Positions 1 to 10,236 of a stretch of 64,000 bases of DNA are shown piece by piece. This stretch comes from Mycobacterium asiaticum (GTDB lineage Bacteria > Actinomycetota > Actinomycetes > Mycobacteriales > Mycobacteriaceae), in assembly GCF_001673635.1 (NCBI RefSeq), contig NZ_LZMH01000055.1, forward strand, positions 88,132 through 152,131, in the 5' to 3' direction. Position 1 is the first letter of the stretch. The number at the start of each line of letters is the position of its first letter. The position numbers were made by a program, and so were the translations under genes. The notes under the pieces were generated by a model, which worked only from the letters and a program-made list of their open reading frames with translations, was not told the origin of the DNA and did not search any database.

Positions 1-1
1 C

Positions 2-1186
2 CTGGAGATCGACGCCGCGGACCTGAGCCTCGACGACCTGGAAGAGGACGTCGCCGTAGACGCCGAGGACACCGAACTCGAAGTGGCCGACGGTGATGCC
101 GAGGACGGCGAGGCCGCTCCGGTGGCCGCAGCCGGTGAGGCCGCCGCCGAGGACGACGAAGAGATCGCCGAGCCGACCGAAAAGGACAAGGCCTCCGGAG
201 ATTTCGTCTGGGACGAAGACGAGTCCGAGGCGCTGCGCCAGGCTCGCAAGGACGCTGAACTCACCGCTTCCGCCGACTCGGTGCGCGCCTACCTCAAGCA
301 GATCGGCAAAGTGGCGCTGCTGAACGCCGAGGAAGAGGTCGAGCTGGCCAAGCGCATCGAGGCGGGCCTCTATGCGACCCAGCTCATGATGGAGCTCAAC
401 GATCGCGGCGAGAAGCTGCCCGCCGCCCAGCGTCGCGACATGATGTGGATCTGCCGCGACGGCGATCGCGCGAAAAACCACCTGCTGGAAGCCAACCTTC
501 GTCTGGTGGTCTCGCTCGCCAAGCGCTACACCGGCCGCGGCATGGCGTTCCTGGACCTCATCCAGGAGGGCAACCTCGGTCTGATCCGCGCGGTGGAGAA
601 GTTCGACTACACCAAGGGCTACAAGTTCTCCACCTACGCGACGTGGTGGATCCGCCAGGCCATCACCCGCGCCATGGCCGACCAGGCCCGCACCATCCGT
701 ATTCCGGTGCACATGGTCGAAGTGATCAACAAGCTGGGCCGCATTCAGCGCGAGCTGCTGCAGGACCTGGGCCGCGAACCCACTCCTGAGGAACTCGCCA
801 AGGAGATGGACATCACCCCGGAGAAGGTGCTGGAGATCCAGCAGTACGCCCGGGAACCGATTTCGCTGGACCAGACCATCGGCGACGAGGGCGACAGCCA
901 GCTCGGCGACTTCATCGAAGACAGCGAAGCTGTCGTGGCCGTGGACGCGGTTTCGTTCACGCTGCTGCAAGACCAGCTGCAGTCTGTGCTGGACACCCTG
1001 TCGGAGCGCGAAGCCGGCGTCGTGCGGCTGCGGTTCGGCCTCACCGACGGCCAGCCGCGCACCCTGGACGAGATCGGGCAGGTCTACGGGGTGACCCGCG
1101 AGCGGATTCGCCAGATCGAGTCCAAGACGATGTCCAAGCTGCGCCACCCGAGCCGTTCGCAGGTGTTGCGGGACTACCTGGACTAG
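2..1186 (+). CDS. sigA: RNA polymerase principal sigma factor SigA (5' end missing)
   Basis: This is the C-terminal ~394 residues of the housekeeping sigma factor; the reading frame is open from the second base, so the start lies upstream of the window. The visible part opens with an acidic linker, followed by region 1.2 ([12 protein letters not shown]), region 2 with the -10 recognition helix ([12 protein letters not shown]) and region 4.2 ([10 protein letters not shown]). M. tuberculosis SigA is about 528 residues, so roughly 130 residues are missing. It directs core RNA polymerase to vegetative promoters. SigB at 4662 is a close paralogue of regions 1.2-4. Confidence 0.97.
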   Translation: MEIDAADLSLDDLEEDVAVDAEDTELEVADGDAEDGEAAPVAAAGEAAAEDDEEIAEPTEKDKASGDFVWDEDESEALRQARKDAELTASADSVRAYLKQIGKVALLNAEEEVELAKRIEAGLYATQLMMELNDRGEKLPAAQRRDMMWICRDGDRAKNHLLEANLRLVVSLAKRYTGRGMAFLDLIQEGNLGLIRAVEKFDYTKGYKFSTYATWWIRQAITRAMADQARTIRIPVHMVEVINKLGRIQRELLQDLGREPTPEELAKEMDITPEKVLEIQQYAREPISLDQTIGDEGDSQLGDFIEDSEAVVAVDAVSFTLLQDQLQSVLDTLSEREAGVVRLRFGLTDGQPRTLDEIGQVYGVTRERIRQIESKTMSKLRHPSRSQVLRDYLD

Positions 1187-1190
1187 GCGG

Positions 1191-1637
1191 TCAGCCCGCC
1201 GCCATCAGCGCCACGCGCACGCCGTGGGAGAACTGTGACGCGCGCAGGGTGATGCTGGCCGGCAGCATGCCATTGGGCACGTCGAACGCGCACGTCACGT
1301 GCACCTCATTGCCGGCCTCGATGTTGGACCGGTCGTTGGGACTGTCGATGTTGACGGCGTGGTCGTAGTTCTTGCCGGAGAAGTCGGTGAGCGTCTGGTC
1401 CTGGCAGTACACCGCCCGGGGGGTGGGGCCGTCGTTTTTGACCATCAGGTTGACGACGACGAAGACGCCCTGCGCCGTGCGGTGTCCGGTCTTGGGCACG
1501 CCGAGGTGAATAGCCGTCACGGTGAACGCCAAGGTCCCGTCCCGGACCTCGTCGTTCAGACCGGGGCCGGAGTGGTGCCGGACACCCAAGCAGCCGGTGA
1601 TCAGAACGGCCACGGCGACCCAGGCGAATCTGCGCAC
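1191..1637 (-). CDS. Putative lipoprotein, DUF4352-like
   Basis: A 148-residue protein starting at a GTG, with a short signal peptide ending in a lipobox (LITGC, Cys16), so it is probably lipid-anchored on the outside of the membrane. The mature part looks like the immunoglobulin-like DUF4352 fold: an alternating hydrophobic beta pattern with segments such as FVVVNLMVKNDG. The specific function is unknown. It converges on sigA with a 4-bp gap and diverges from the RidA gene 53 bp away. I do not recall an orthologue at this place in M. tuberculosis, so it may be an accessory gene. The family call rests on pattern only. Confidence 0.75.
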   Translation of the reverse strand: MRRFAWVAVAVLITGCLGVRHHSGPGLNDEVRDGTLAFTVTAIHLGVPKTGHRTAQGVFVVVNLMVKNDGPTPRAVYCQDQTLTDFSGKNYDHAVNIDSPNDRSNIEAGNEVHVTCAFDVPNGMLPASITLRASQFSHGVRVALMAAG

Positions 1638-1690
1638 ACAGCACTGCTACCAGCCCGACACGCCGCAGGTAAAGCGACAGCGGCGGTACC

Positions 1691-2074
1691 GTGACGGCCA
1701 TGTCAGCCGACCGCCACAACATCTCCTCCGACTCGGAGTTCGAATCGATCGTCGGTTACTCGCGCGCGGTGCGCGTCGGCCCGCACGTGGTAGTGGCCGG
1801 CACCACCGGCAGTGGGCACAGTGTGGCCGATCAGGCACGAAATGCATTGAGCCGCATAGCGATTGCGCTCGAACAAGCCGGCGCCACGCTGGCCGACGTG
1901 ATCCGGACCCGCACCTACGTCACCGACATCAGCAACTGGCACGAGGTCGGCGCGGTGCACGCGGAAGTGTTCGGCGAGATCGGCCCGGTGACCACGATGG
2001 TCGAGGTCTCGGCGCTGATCGCGCCGGACCTGCTGGTGGAAATCGAAGCTGACGCTTACGTGACGCCTACGTAA
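1691..2074 (+). CDS. RidA/YjgF family protein
   Basis: About 127 residues, the usual length of RidA (YjgF/YER057c/UK114) proteins, which hydrolyse reactive enamine/imine intermediates from PLP enzymes. Family features are VVVAGTTG near the N-terminus, the TLADVIRTRTYVTDI segment and a C-terminal MVEVSALIAPDLLVEIEADA with the expected Glu. Two starts are possible, GTG at 1691 or ATG at 1700; no strong Shine-Dalgarno decides. It corresponds to M. tuberculosis Rv2704. It ends convergently with the DUF952 gene and overlaps it by 8 bp. Confidence 0.88.
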   Translation: MTAMSADRHNISSDSEFESIVGYSRAVRVGPHVVVAGTTGSGHSVADQARNALSRIAIALEQAGATLADVIRTRTYVTDISNWHEVGAVHAEVFGEIGPVTTMVEVSALIAPDLLVEIEADAYVTPT

Positions 2075-2423
2075 TGCCCTGGGCCGGCCGGAAGCTGCCG
2101 TCGGGCGCCGGCGGGTACTCCACCGCCCTGATGACCGCCGCCGATGGCAGCGGGCCGTACAGGTGCGGGAACAGCATGGACTCCGGGTCCGTTGCCACTC
2201 CAGGCTCCCATCGCAGCGGAGCATCGAGAGCGGAGACGTCGATGTGCAACAAAAGCAGATCGCGTCGCCCGTGAAAGAGTCGATTCGCCGGCAGGTGAAC
2301 CTGCTCAGGCGTCGACAGATGGATGAAGCCGTCCGGTGAGTCCGGTTCGATGCCCCCGCGCCGACTCGCCTGGGCCCAGTCCCGAATTCCGCACAAATGA
2401 ACCAGCACGCGCGGGGCAGTCAT
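2067..2423 (-). CDS. DUF952 family protein
   Basis: A 118-residue protein with the DUF952 signature: an N-terminal LVHLC followed by W, then DGFIHLSTPEQV, a central LLLLHIDVSAL strand and a C-terminal PHLYGPLP. It matches M. tuberculosis Rv2705c in place and type. The start was put at the ATG at 2423, preceded by GGTGGG; the frame stays open to an upstream ATG at 2480. DUF952 proteins resemble glutathione-S-transferase C-terminal or ADP-ribosyl-like folds, and their activity is unknown. It overlaps the RidA gene tail to tail. Confidence 0.82.
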   Translation of the reverse strand: MTAPRVLVHLCGIRDWAQASRRGGIEPDSPDGFIHLSTPEQVHLPANRLFHGRRDLLLLHIDVSALDAPLRWEPGVATDPESMLFPHLYGPLPSAAVIRAVEYPPAPDGSFRPAQGIT

Positions 2424-2550
2424 CCCACCAAGAATGCCCATTTCGCACGCCGAAAATCCGTGAGAAACGACACACCTCATAACGGTCGGGGAACAAGGCG
2501 AAAACTCCGAACGTCTGACAGAGTGAAATTATCGCCAGAACGGAGGAGCC

Positions 2551-2736
2551 ATGAACGCAACTCTGACCAGTCCCGAACTGACCCGGGCAGACCGCTGCGA
2601 CCGTTGCGGCGCCGCTGCCCGAGTGCGTGCCAAGCTGCCTTCGGGAGCCGAGCTGCTGTTCTGCCAGCACCACGCCAATGAGCACGAAGCGAAATTGGTC
2701 GAACTGGCGGCCGTCCTCGAGGTGAGCGGTAGCTAA
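2551..2736 (+). CDS. Small zinc-ribbon-like protein (DUF7455 type)
   Basis: A 61-residue protein preceded by a strong ribosome-binding site (CGGAGGAG, 3 bases before the ATG). It has a C-x2-C pair (CDRC, residues 16-19) and a later C-x2-H-H (CQHH near residue 38), separated by a basic strand-like segment, consistent with one bound zinc. The motif GAAARVRAKLPSG is shared with small actinobacterial proteins often found next to sigma factor genes. The function is unknown; nucleic-acid or RNA-polymerase binding is a guess. Confidence 0.8.
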   Translation: MNATLTSPELTRADRCDRCGAAARVRAKLPSGAELLFCQHHANEHEAKLVELAAVLEVSGS

Positions 2737-2787
2737 ATCCGTCGAACTCGCCCGCCGCAATGTCGGCGGCGCGAGTAATCTTCGGCA

Positions 2788-3789
2788 ATGCTGGACGGGA
2801 TGAGCGCCGAAACGCTGAAACCGTCCCGCCACCACTTCTGGCACATTTTCAAAAGGGCGCTGGCCAAAGCCTGGGACGATTCGATTTTCTCCGAGTCCGC
2901 GGAAGCGGGATTTTGGACGTGTCTTTCGACGCCGCCGCTACTGCTGGGAATCCTGGGCACGCTGGCCTGGGTGGCTCCGCTGTTCGGCAAGGACACCCTG
3001 TCGTCGATCATCAAAAGCATTCTGGGCACAGCGCGAAGCTTCTTCTCCCCCAGTGTCGTCAACGAGATCATCGAACCCACGATCCGCGATATCACCACCC
3101 ACGCCGGCGGTGAGGTCGCCTCCCTGGGTTTCCTGATCTCGCTGTGGGCGGGATCCTCAGCCATCTCGTCCTTCGTCGACGCGATCGTCGAGGCGCACGA
3201 CCAGACGCCACTACGCCACCCGGTGCGGCAGCGCTTCTTCTCGTTGTTCATCTACATCGTGATGCTGATCTTCGTGGTGGCGACCGCTCCCGTGGCGGTG
3301 GTGGGCCCGCGCAAGGTGAGCGAGCACATCCCGATAGGCCTGCAGAACCTGCTGCACTACGGCTATTACCCGGCGCTGATACTGGGCCTGATGGCAGGCG
3401 TGACCGTCCTGTACCGGGTGGCGCTACCGGTGCCGCTGCCCACCCACCGGCTCATACCGGGCACCGTGCTAGCCACCGTGGTGTTCGCCGTCGCAACGCT
3501 GGGCCTGCGCCTTTACCTGCGGTGGATCGGCAGCACCGGCTACACCTACGGCGCGCTGGCCACGCCGATCGCTTTCTTGTTGTTCGCGTTCTTCGGCGGC
3601 TTCTCGATCATGATCGGCGCGGAACTCAACGCCGCCATCCAGGAGGAGTTCCCTGCCCCGGCCACCCACGCACACCGGCTGCGCAACTGGCTGGCCCGTC
3701 GCACCGCGGCGATGACCGGCACGAACGAACCGGAAGTACCCGAGTCGAAGGCGGTCCCGGATGCGGCCAACGTCGAACCTAGGGCGTGA
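2788..3789 (+). CDS. YihY/BrkB family inner-membrane protein
   Basis: A 333-residue polytopic membrane protein of the YihY/BrkB (former 'RNase BN') family, orthologous by position to M. tuberculosis Rv2707. About six hydrophobic segments are visible, for example LLLGILGTLAWVAPLF, FFSLFIYIVMLIFVVATAP and LATPIAFLLFAFFGGFSIMIGAEL. The last contains the conserved GAELNA motif. The C-terminal tail is charged and probably cytoplasmic. Transport function is suspected for the family but not defined. ATG 2788 was used; ATG 2800 is an alternative. Its stop abuts the stop of the opposing DUF3039 gene (TGATCA). Confidence 0.88.
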   Translation: MLDGMSAETLKPSRHHFWHIFKRALAKAWDDSIFSESAEAGFWTCLSTPPLLLGILGTLAWVAPLFGKDTLSSIIKSILGTARSFFSPSVVNEIIEPTIRDITTHAGGEVASLGFLISLWAGSSAISSFVDAIVEAHDQTPLRHPVRQRFFSLFIYIVMLIFVVATAPVAVVGPRKVSEHIPIGLQNLLHYGYYPALILGLMAGVTVLYRVALPVPLPTHRLIPGTVLATVVFAVATLGLRLYLRWIGSTGYTYGALATPIAFLLFAFFGGFSIMIGAELNAAIQEEFPAPATHAHRLRNWLARRTAAMTGTNEPEVPESKAVPDAANVEPRA

Positions 3790-4038
3790 TCAGCCCTTCT
3801 TGAGCCGGTCGTAGATCTGCTTGCAGTCGGGGCAGACGGGTGAGCCCGGCTTGGCGGCCCGGGTGACCGGAAAAACCTCGCCACACAACGCCACAACGTG
3901 GTTGCCCATGACCGCGCTCTCGGCGATCTTGTCCTTCTTGACGTAGTGAAAGAACTTGGGGGTGTCGCTGCCGGTCCCGTCATCGACGCGTTCTTCGGCA
4001 TCGGTGCGTTCGATCGTCTGGGTGTCCATGCCACACAT
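3790..4038 (-). CDS. DUF3039 family protein
   Basis: An 82-residue protein equal in length to M. tuberculosis Rv2708c. The start at 4038 was chosen because AGGAGG lies 4 bases upstream and gives the family length; ATG 4029 is the alternative. The DUF3039 core is present: FFHYVKKDKI, HVVALCG and a C-terminal CPDC pair. Three cysteines with a His suggest a bound metal. The function is unknown. Confidence 0.85.
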   Translation of the reverse strand: MCGMDTQTIERTDAEERVDDGTGSDTPKFFHYVKKDKIAESAVMGNHVVALCGEVFPVTRAAKPGSPVCPDCKQIYDRLKKG

Positions 4039-4105
4039 TGTGCCTCCTGACCTGCCGACTGACACCGGAGAACCCAAAAGCGATTTCGTGTGGAACAGTG
4101 GAAGG

Positions 4106-4513
4106 ATGAAGCGCGGCACCGAACTCGGCGGTTTCGACGAGGAGGGCCGACCGGTACTCATCACTGCCGCCGCACCTTCCTATGAGGTGCAGCATCGCGC
4201 ACGGGTGCGTAAATACCTAACTCTCATGGCGTTCCGCATCCCTGCGTTGCTGTTGGCGGCCATCGCCTACGGCGCCTGGCACAACGGCTTGATCTCTCTG
4301 TTGATCGTTGCTGCCTCAATACCGTTGCCGTGGATGGCTGTTCTGATCGCCAACGACCGTCCCCCGCGTGACGCCGGCGAACCTCGACGCTTCGACCATG
4401 GCCGCAAGCGCACCCCGTTGTTCCCGACCGCCGAACGGCTGGCCCTGGAACCGCGTCGTGATCCGCTGACGCAATCCGATGCGCAGGTCATCGACCCCGA
4501 CGGTTCCCGCTAG
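4106..4513 (+). CDS. DUF3099 membrane protein
   Basis: About 135 residues with two central transmembrane helices (FRIPALLLAAIAYGAW and LISLLIVAASIPLPWMAVLI) and soluble ends. The pattern ITAAAPSYEVQHRARVRKYL before the first helix identifies the DUF3099 family, and the place matches M. tuberculosis Rv2709. The start is uncertain: ATG 4106 follows a GGAAGG only one base away, GTG 4088 or ATG 4028 would give longer forms. It diverges from the DUF3039 gene. Function unknown. Confidence 0.8.
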   Translation: MKRGTELGGFDEEGRPVLITAAAPSYEVQHRARVRKYLTLMAFRIPALLLAAIAYGAWHNGLISLLIVAASIPLPWMAVLIANDRPPRDAGEPRRFDHGRKRTPLFPTAERLALEPRRDPLTQSDAQVIDPDGSR

Positions 4514-4597
4514 CCGTCCACTCGCGCCACTTCTCAGGACATTCTCAGGTCGTCGCCGTATTTCTGCACGTCACAGCGTGTGAGATGGCGGAGCGGT

Positions 4598-4624
4598 GGG
4601 AACTCTGCGACCGGGCTTCTCGTT
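4598..4624 (+). promoter_or_regulatory. ECF-sigma (SigE/SigH-type) promoter of sigB
   Basis: GGGAAC at 4598-4603 and CGTT at 4621-4624, 17 bases apart, match the mycobacterial SigE/SigH consensus (GGAAC about 17-18 bases from GTT). It lies 38 bases upstream of the sigB ATG. SigE/SigH control of sigB is established in M. tuberculosis; conservation here is inferred from the motif. Confidence 0.75.
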
Positions 4625-4661
4625 AACCACATGACAAAGACAAGCCAATCGGGAGGGCGCA

Positions 4662-5621
<960 letters not shown>

Positions 5622-5664
5622 GGCAGCGCCGAGCTGCATTTTCGAGCCCGATAGGAGACGGTGT

Positions 5665-5688
5665 GCCCGCCGCGCTTGCGCGGCGGGC
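5665..5688 (+). terminator. Hairpin after sigB
   Basis: A perfect 10-bp inverted repeat (GCCCGCCGCG and its complement) with a 4-base loop, 44 bases past the sigB stop. There is no long T run, as is common for mycobacterial hairpin terminators. It separates sigB from ideR. Confidence 0.6.
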
Positions 5689-5767
5689 ATACTGCTGCGG
5701 TGGAGCGTTTTGGACGAACCATCCGCACGGCTGGCGAAGTAGACTCGGCGGCAACGGAGGATGCTGA

Positions 5768-6457
5768 ATGAACGACTTGGTTGACACCACCGAGATGTAC
5801 CTGCGCACCATCTACGACCTCGAAGAAGAGGGTGTAACGCCGCTGCGTGCGCGGATTGCCGAACGGCTGGAGCAGAGCGGGCCGACGGTGAGCCAGACCG
5901 TCTCCCGGATGGAGCGCGACGGATTGCTCCGCGTGGCCGGCGACCGCCACCTTGAACTCACCGACAAGGGCCGTGCGCTGGCGATATCGGTGATGCGCAA
6001 GCACCGCCTCGCCGAGCGCCTCCTGGTCGACGTAATCGGGTTGCCGTGGGAAGAGGTGCACGCCGAGGCATGCCGGTGGGAGCACGTGATGAGCGAGGAC
6101 GTCGAACGCCGGTTGGTCAAGGTGCTCGACAACCCCACGACGTCTCCGTTCGGCAACCCCATTCCGGGCCTGCTGGACTTGGGTGTGGGTTCGGAGTTCG
6201 ACGCCGACGACGCGATCCTGGTGCGGCTGACCGAGCTGCCGCCCGGATCCCCGGTCGCCGTCGTCGTCCGCCAGTTGACCGAGCACGTCCAGGGCGACAT
6301 CGATTTGATCACCCGGCTCAAGGACGCCGGCGTGGTGCCCAACGCGCGGGTGACCGTCGAGACCGGTGTCGGCGGCGTGACCATCGTCATCCCTGGCCAC
6401 GAGAACGTGACCCTGCCGCACGAGATGGCGCACGCCGTCAAGGTCGAGAAGGTCTAA
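5768..6457 (+). CDS. ideR: Iron-dependent repressor IdeR
   Basis: A 229-residue DtxR-family regulator. The N-terminal winged helix has its recognition helix around residues 37-50 (SGPTVSQTVSRMERDG). Metal-site residues known from IdeR are all in place: Met10, Cys102, Glu105 and His106 (site 2), and His79, Glu83 and His98 (site 1). A C-terminal SH3-like domain follows. With Fe(II) it represses siderophore synthesis and uptake genes and activates iron storage. No classical iron box was seen in this window, so its targets lie elsewhere. Confidence 0.97.
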   Translation: MNDLVDTTEMYLRTIYDLEEEGVTPLRARIAERLEQSGPTVSQTVSRMERDGLLRVAGDRHLELTDKGRALAISVMRKHRLAERLLVDVIGLPWEEVHAEACRWEHVMSEDVERRLVKVLDNPTTSPFGNPIPGLLDLGVGSEFDADDAILVRLTELPPGSPVAVVVRQLTEHVQGDIDLITRLKDAGVVPNARVTVETGVGGVTIVIPGHENVTLPHEMAHAVKVEKV

Positions 6458-6481
6458 GGCGCCAACCGGGCCTCTCAGCCA

Positions 6482-7537
6482 CTAGCCGGCCCGCCGGCCG
6501 ATGTCCTGCCGCGGCGGCAGCCGCACCCCGAGTTGGGCGGCCAGCCGATAGCCGGTACCGGCGAGCTGACGAATGTCGTTGGGCCGCAATCCCGACTGCA
6601 ACGCCTGATCCAGCATGCCCGCCATGCGATGCTGCGGGTCGCAGCGCAGTGCGGCTTCCAGCGACACCCCGGCCAGCGGTCCGTCGCCGCGCACGTAGGC
6701 GCTGAACGCCAACAGCACCAGTGCTTCCACCCGCCACGGTGGCGGCAACAAACGCGACAGCAGCGACCACAGCGCCTCGGCGGCGTCCGCCGTCTCGGCC
6801 ACCGCAAGGGCGTACAGCGTGTCGCGCACCCGCACGTCGACCAGCGCACACCCCAGCTGGGCCAACTCCTTATCGCTGAGGCCCTGCCCGTCGATCACCC
6901 GGGCGGCGGCGTCCATGGCCAGCTCGACGTCACGCCGACCGCAGCCCGCCGGATCGGCTTCGCAGGCGGCCGCACGCGCGGTCGCCGCCTTCTCGACCGC
7001 GGCCGCCAGCGCGGCGCTGCGCCCGGGATCGGTCGCGATCACCGCCTGCAGGTCGGCGCGCCTGGCATACAGTCGCCGCCCCTCCAGCACCGCTGCCGCG
7101 GCCAGCGGTGACGCCGCCGGATCGTCGATCGGCCCGCCCGCGCCGCAACCGTCGACGCAATGCCAGCGCCCGCCCGCGGCGACCCGGTCCACCACGTGCG
7201 CCGCATAGCGCTGGATGCCGTACCGCGCCAACGCGTCGGTGAGCGCGTCGCACAGCTCGCGGTACTCCTCGTTGCACACCGGACACTGGGCGCCCTCGTC
7301 GTCGACCAGCACCACGATCGCTGCGTCCGGGCGTGCCGCCGCGGCCACCTCGGCGAGCTGCTCGACACGGTCGGGAAGGTCCTCCGACAGGTCGGCGCGC
7401 AGCACCGAACCCATCCCACCGCCCTCCAGCGAAACCAGCACCAGCGATTTCTCCGGCACAAAACCGAGGATCGCCGGTAGTGCGGCGATCAGAGCGCCGG
7501 GGCGATTGAGTTCGAAGTCAGCTCGTTGCGTCGTCAT
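6482..7537 (-). CDS. DUF4192 family protein
   Basis: A 351-residue alanine-rich soluble protein, matching M. tuberculosis Rv2712c in position and length. The N-terminal [21 protein letters not shown] and LVLVSL are the DUF4192 hallmark. A cysteine cluster (CPVCNEEY, and CVDGCGAGG) lies in the first half and helical repeats in the second. ATG 7537 was chosen because it begins just before the conserved core; an in-frame start at 7582 is less likely. The function is unknown. Transcribed divergently from sthA. Confidence 0.85.
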   Translation of the reverse strand: MTTQRADFELNRPGALIAALPAILGFVPEKSLVLVSLEGGGMGSVLRADLSEDLPDRVEQLAEVAAAARPDAAIVVLVDDEGAQCPVCNEEYRELCDALTDALARYGIQRYAAHVVDRVAAGGRWHCVDGCGAGGPIDDPAASPLAAAAVLEGRRLYARRADLQAVIATDPGRSAALAAAVEKAATARAAACEADPAGCGRRDVELAMDAAARVIDGQGLSDKELAQLGCALVDVRVRDTLYALAVAETADAAEALWSLLSRLLPPPWRVEALVLLAFSAYVRGDGPLAGVSLEAALRCDPQHRMAGMLDQALQSGLRPNDIRQLAGTGYRLAAQLGVRLPPRQDIGRRAG

Positions 7538-7640
7538 GGCGTCCACGCTGACGACACCCACCGTCAGTTCGTGCTCGCACAACGTGATTCAGCCGCCCGC
7601 TTGTGGAGAAAGTCGCGACTGTGGGCTCTATCGTCTAACC

Positions 7641-9056
7641 ATGACTTCCATGCGCGAATACGACCTGGTCGTTCTCGGATCCGGGCCCGGCGGCCAGAAG
7701 GCCGCGATCGCCGCGGCAAAGCTGGGTAAGTCGGTCGCGATCGTCGAGCGGGGCCGGATGGTCGGCGGTGTCTGCGTGAACACCGGCACCATCCCGTCGA
7801 AGACGCTGCGGGAGGCGGTCGTCTACCTGACCGGCATGAGTCAGCGCGAGCTGTACGGCGCCAGCTACCGGGTCAAGGACAAGATCACCCCGGCCGACCT
7901 GCTCGCCCGGACCCAGCATGTGATCGGCAAACAGGTCGACGTGGTGCGGTCGCAGCTGATGCGCAACCGGATCGACCTGGTGCTCGGGCATGGCCGCTTC
8001 GTCGACCCGCACACCATCCTGGTGGAGGAAGACGCCCAGGGCGAGCGGGTGACGGTCAGCGGCGACTACATCGTCATCGCCACCGGCACCAAGCCGGTGC
8101 GGCCATCGGGGGTGGAGTTCGACGAGAAGCGGGTGCTGGATTCCGACGGCATCCTGGACCTGCGGTCGCTGCCGGCCTCGATGGTGGTGGTCGGCGCGGG
8201 GGTGATCGGTATCGAGTACGCGTCGATGTTCGCCGCGCTGGGCACCAAGGTCACCGTCGTCGAGAAGCGCGACACGATGCTGGACTTCTGTGACCCCGAG
8301 ATCGTCGAGGCGCTCAAGTTCCACCTGCGCGACCTGGCGGTGACGTTCCGCTTCGGCGAGGAGGTCACCGCGGTCGACGTCGGCGCCTCGGGCACCGTCA
8401 CCACTTTGGCCAGCGGCAAGCAGATCCCCGCCGAGACGGTGATGTACTCGGCGGGCCGGGAGGGGCAGACCGAGCATCTCGGCTTGGAGAACGCCGGGCT
8501 CGAAAGCGACCACCGCGGACGGATATTCGTCGACGACCAGTTCCAGACCAAGGTCGAGCACATCTACGCCGTCGGGGACGTCATCGGGTTCCCCGCGCTG
8601 GCGGCGACCTCGATGGATCAGGGCCGACTGGCGGCCTACCACGCGTTCGGGGAGCCCACCGAAGGCATCACGGCCCTGCAGCCGATCGGCATCTACTCGA
8701 TCCCGGAGGTGTCCTACGTCGGCGCCACGGAAGTGGAACTGACCAAGCAGTCGATCCCCTACGAGGTCGGCGTGTGCCGGTACCGTGAACTGGCCCGCGG
8801 CCAGATCGCCGGTGACTCCTACGGCATGCTCAAGTTGCTCGTGTCGACCACCGACCGCAAGTTGTTGGGCGCGCATCTCTTCGGAACCAGCGCCACCGAA
8901 ATGGTCCACATCGGGCAGGCCGTGATGGGTTGCGGCGGCACCGTCGACTATCTGGTGGACGCGGTGTTCAACTACCCGACGTTCTCTGAGGCGTACAAGG
9001 TCGCGGCGCTGGACGTGACGAACAAGATGCGCGCCCTCAACCAGTTCCGGCGCTGA
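7641..9056 (+). CDS. sthA: Soluble pyridine nucleotide transhydrogenase SthA
   Basis: A 471-residue flavoprotein of the disulfide-reductase superfamily that transfers hydride between NADPH and NAD+. The FAD-binding motif [10 protein letters not shown] is at residues 13-22 and an NAD(P) motif [10 protein letters not shown] is central. At the usual CxxxxC redox site it reads C45-VNTG-T50, so the second cysteine is Thr, as expected for SthA as opposed to lipoamide dehydrogenase. The C-terminal dimerisation domain ends [12 protein letters not shown]. Start ATG 7641; the internal ATG at 7650 gives the 468-residue length of M. tuberculosis Rv2713. Confidence 0.95.
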   Translation: MTSMREYDLVVLGSGPGGQKAAIAAAKLGKSVAIVERGRMVGGVCVNTGTIPSKTLREAVVYLTGMSQRELYGASYRVKDKITPADLLARTQHVIGKQVDVVRSQLMRNRIDLVLGHGRFVDPHTILVEEDAQGERVTVSGDYIVIATGTKPVRPSGVEFDEKRVLDSDGILDLRSLPASMVVVGAGVIGIEYASMFAALGTKVTVVEKRDTMLDFCDPEIVEALKFHLRDLAVTFRFGEEVTAVDVGASGTVTTLASGKQIPAETVMYSAGREGQTEHLGLENAGLESDHRGRIFVDDQFQTKVEHIYAVGDVIGFPALAATSMDQGRLAAYHAFGEPTEGITALQPIGIYSIPEVSYVGATEVELTKQSIPYEVGVCRYRELARGQIAGDSYGMLKLLVSTTDRKLLGAHLFGTSATEMVHIGQAVMGCGGTVDYLVDAVFNYPTFSEAYKVAALDVTNKMRALNQFRR

Positions 9057-9237
9057 ACCGCCTCGCGTCCCACCGTGGCAAATCGCTGGGTACCAGCAAG
9101 CGAATAGAATTCCCGCCGTATGCGTTGATCGTGGTGCCAGCAAATCTCGTGCGGTGCCGGCTTGGGACCCCCTCGATTGAGAGACACTGGGTAGGGGAAC
9201 CTAGAGGGACCCGTGTGACCCCGAGAGGAGGAGCACC

Positions 9238-10206
9238 ATGACCCACCCTGATGAGGCGCATGACTACCAGCCGGGCCAATCCGGCATGTACGAGCTCGAA
9301 TTCCCGGCGCCGGTGCTGTCGACGTCCGACGGGCGCGGTCCGGTGTTGGTGCACGCCCTGGAGGGCTTCTCGGATGCCGGTCACGCCATCCGGTTGGCTT
9401 CCCGCCACCTCAAGGCGGCGCTGGACACCGAGCTCGTCGCCTCGTTCGCTATCGACGAACTGCTGGACTACCGGTCCCGGCGGCCACTGATGACGTTCAA
9501 GACCGACCACTTCACCCACTACGACGACCCCGATCTCAGTCTCTACGCGCTGCGCGACAGTGTCGGCACGCCGTTCCTGCTGCTCTCCGGCCTGGAACCG
9601 GACCTCAAGTGGGAACGGTTCATCACCGCGGTGCGGCTGCTGGCCGAACGGCTCGGGGTGCGCCAGACCATCGGCCTGGGCACCGTGCCGATGGCGGTCC
9701 CGCACACCCGCCCGGTCACCATGACCGCGCACTCAAACAACCCAGAGCTGATCGCTGATTTCACCCCATGGATTTCCGAGATCCAGGTTCCGGGCAGCGC
9801 CTCAAACCTGTTGGAGTACCGGATGGCTCAGCACGGCCATGAAGTCGTCGGGTTCACCGTGCACGTTCCGCACTACCTGACGCAGACCGACTACCCCGCC
9901 GCCGCGCAGGCGTTGCTCGAGCAGGTCGCAAAGGCCGCAGCGCTCGAGCTTCCGCTGACCGCCCTGACCGACGCCGCCGCCGAGATCCGGACGAAGATCG
10001 ACGAGCAGGTGCACGCGAGCGCTGAAGTCGCTCAAGTGGTGGCGGCCCTGGAGCGCCAGTACGATGCCTTCATTGACGCTCAGGAAAACAGGTCCTTGCT
10101 CGCCCATGACGAGGAGCTGCCGAGCGGCGATGAGCTGGGCGCCGAGTTCGAGCGGTTCCTGGCGCAGCAGGCTGAGAAGAAATACGACGACGACGACAAG
10201 AAATAA
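9238..10206 (+). CDS. PAC2 family protein
   Basis: A 322-residue PAC2-fold protein (proteasome-assembly-chaperone-like), equivalent to M. tuberculosis Rv2714. It has an excellent ribosome-binding site (GAGAGGAGGAG, 4 bases before the ATG). Family blocks visible are LVHALEGFSDAGHA, LLLSGLEPDLKWERF and a central ..GTVPMAVPHTRPVTMTAHS. The C-terminal ~60 residues are charged and end in a Lys/Asp-rich tail. Related actinobacterial proteins often lie near the proteasome; here the neighbours are sthA and a hydrolase 30 bp downstream. Biochemical role unknown. Confidence 0.9.
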   Translation: MTHPDEAHDYQPGQSGMYELEFPAPVLSTSDGRGPVLVHALEGFSDAGHAIRLASRHLKAALDTELVASFAIDELLDYRSRRPLMTFKTDHFTHYDDPDLSLYALRDSVGTPFLLLSGLEPDLKWERFITAVRLLAERLGVRQTIGLGTVPMAVPHTRPVTMTAHSNNPELIADFTPWISEIQVPGSASNLLEYRMAQHGHEVVGFTVHVPHYLTQTDYPAAAQALLEQVAKAAALELPLTALTDAAAEIRTKIDEQVHASAEVAQVVAALERQYDAFIDAQENRSLLAHDEELPSGDELGAEFERFLAQQAEKKYDDDDKK

Positions 10207-10236
10207 CGCCCCCATCGACCCGACAAGGCTGGCGAC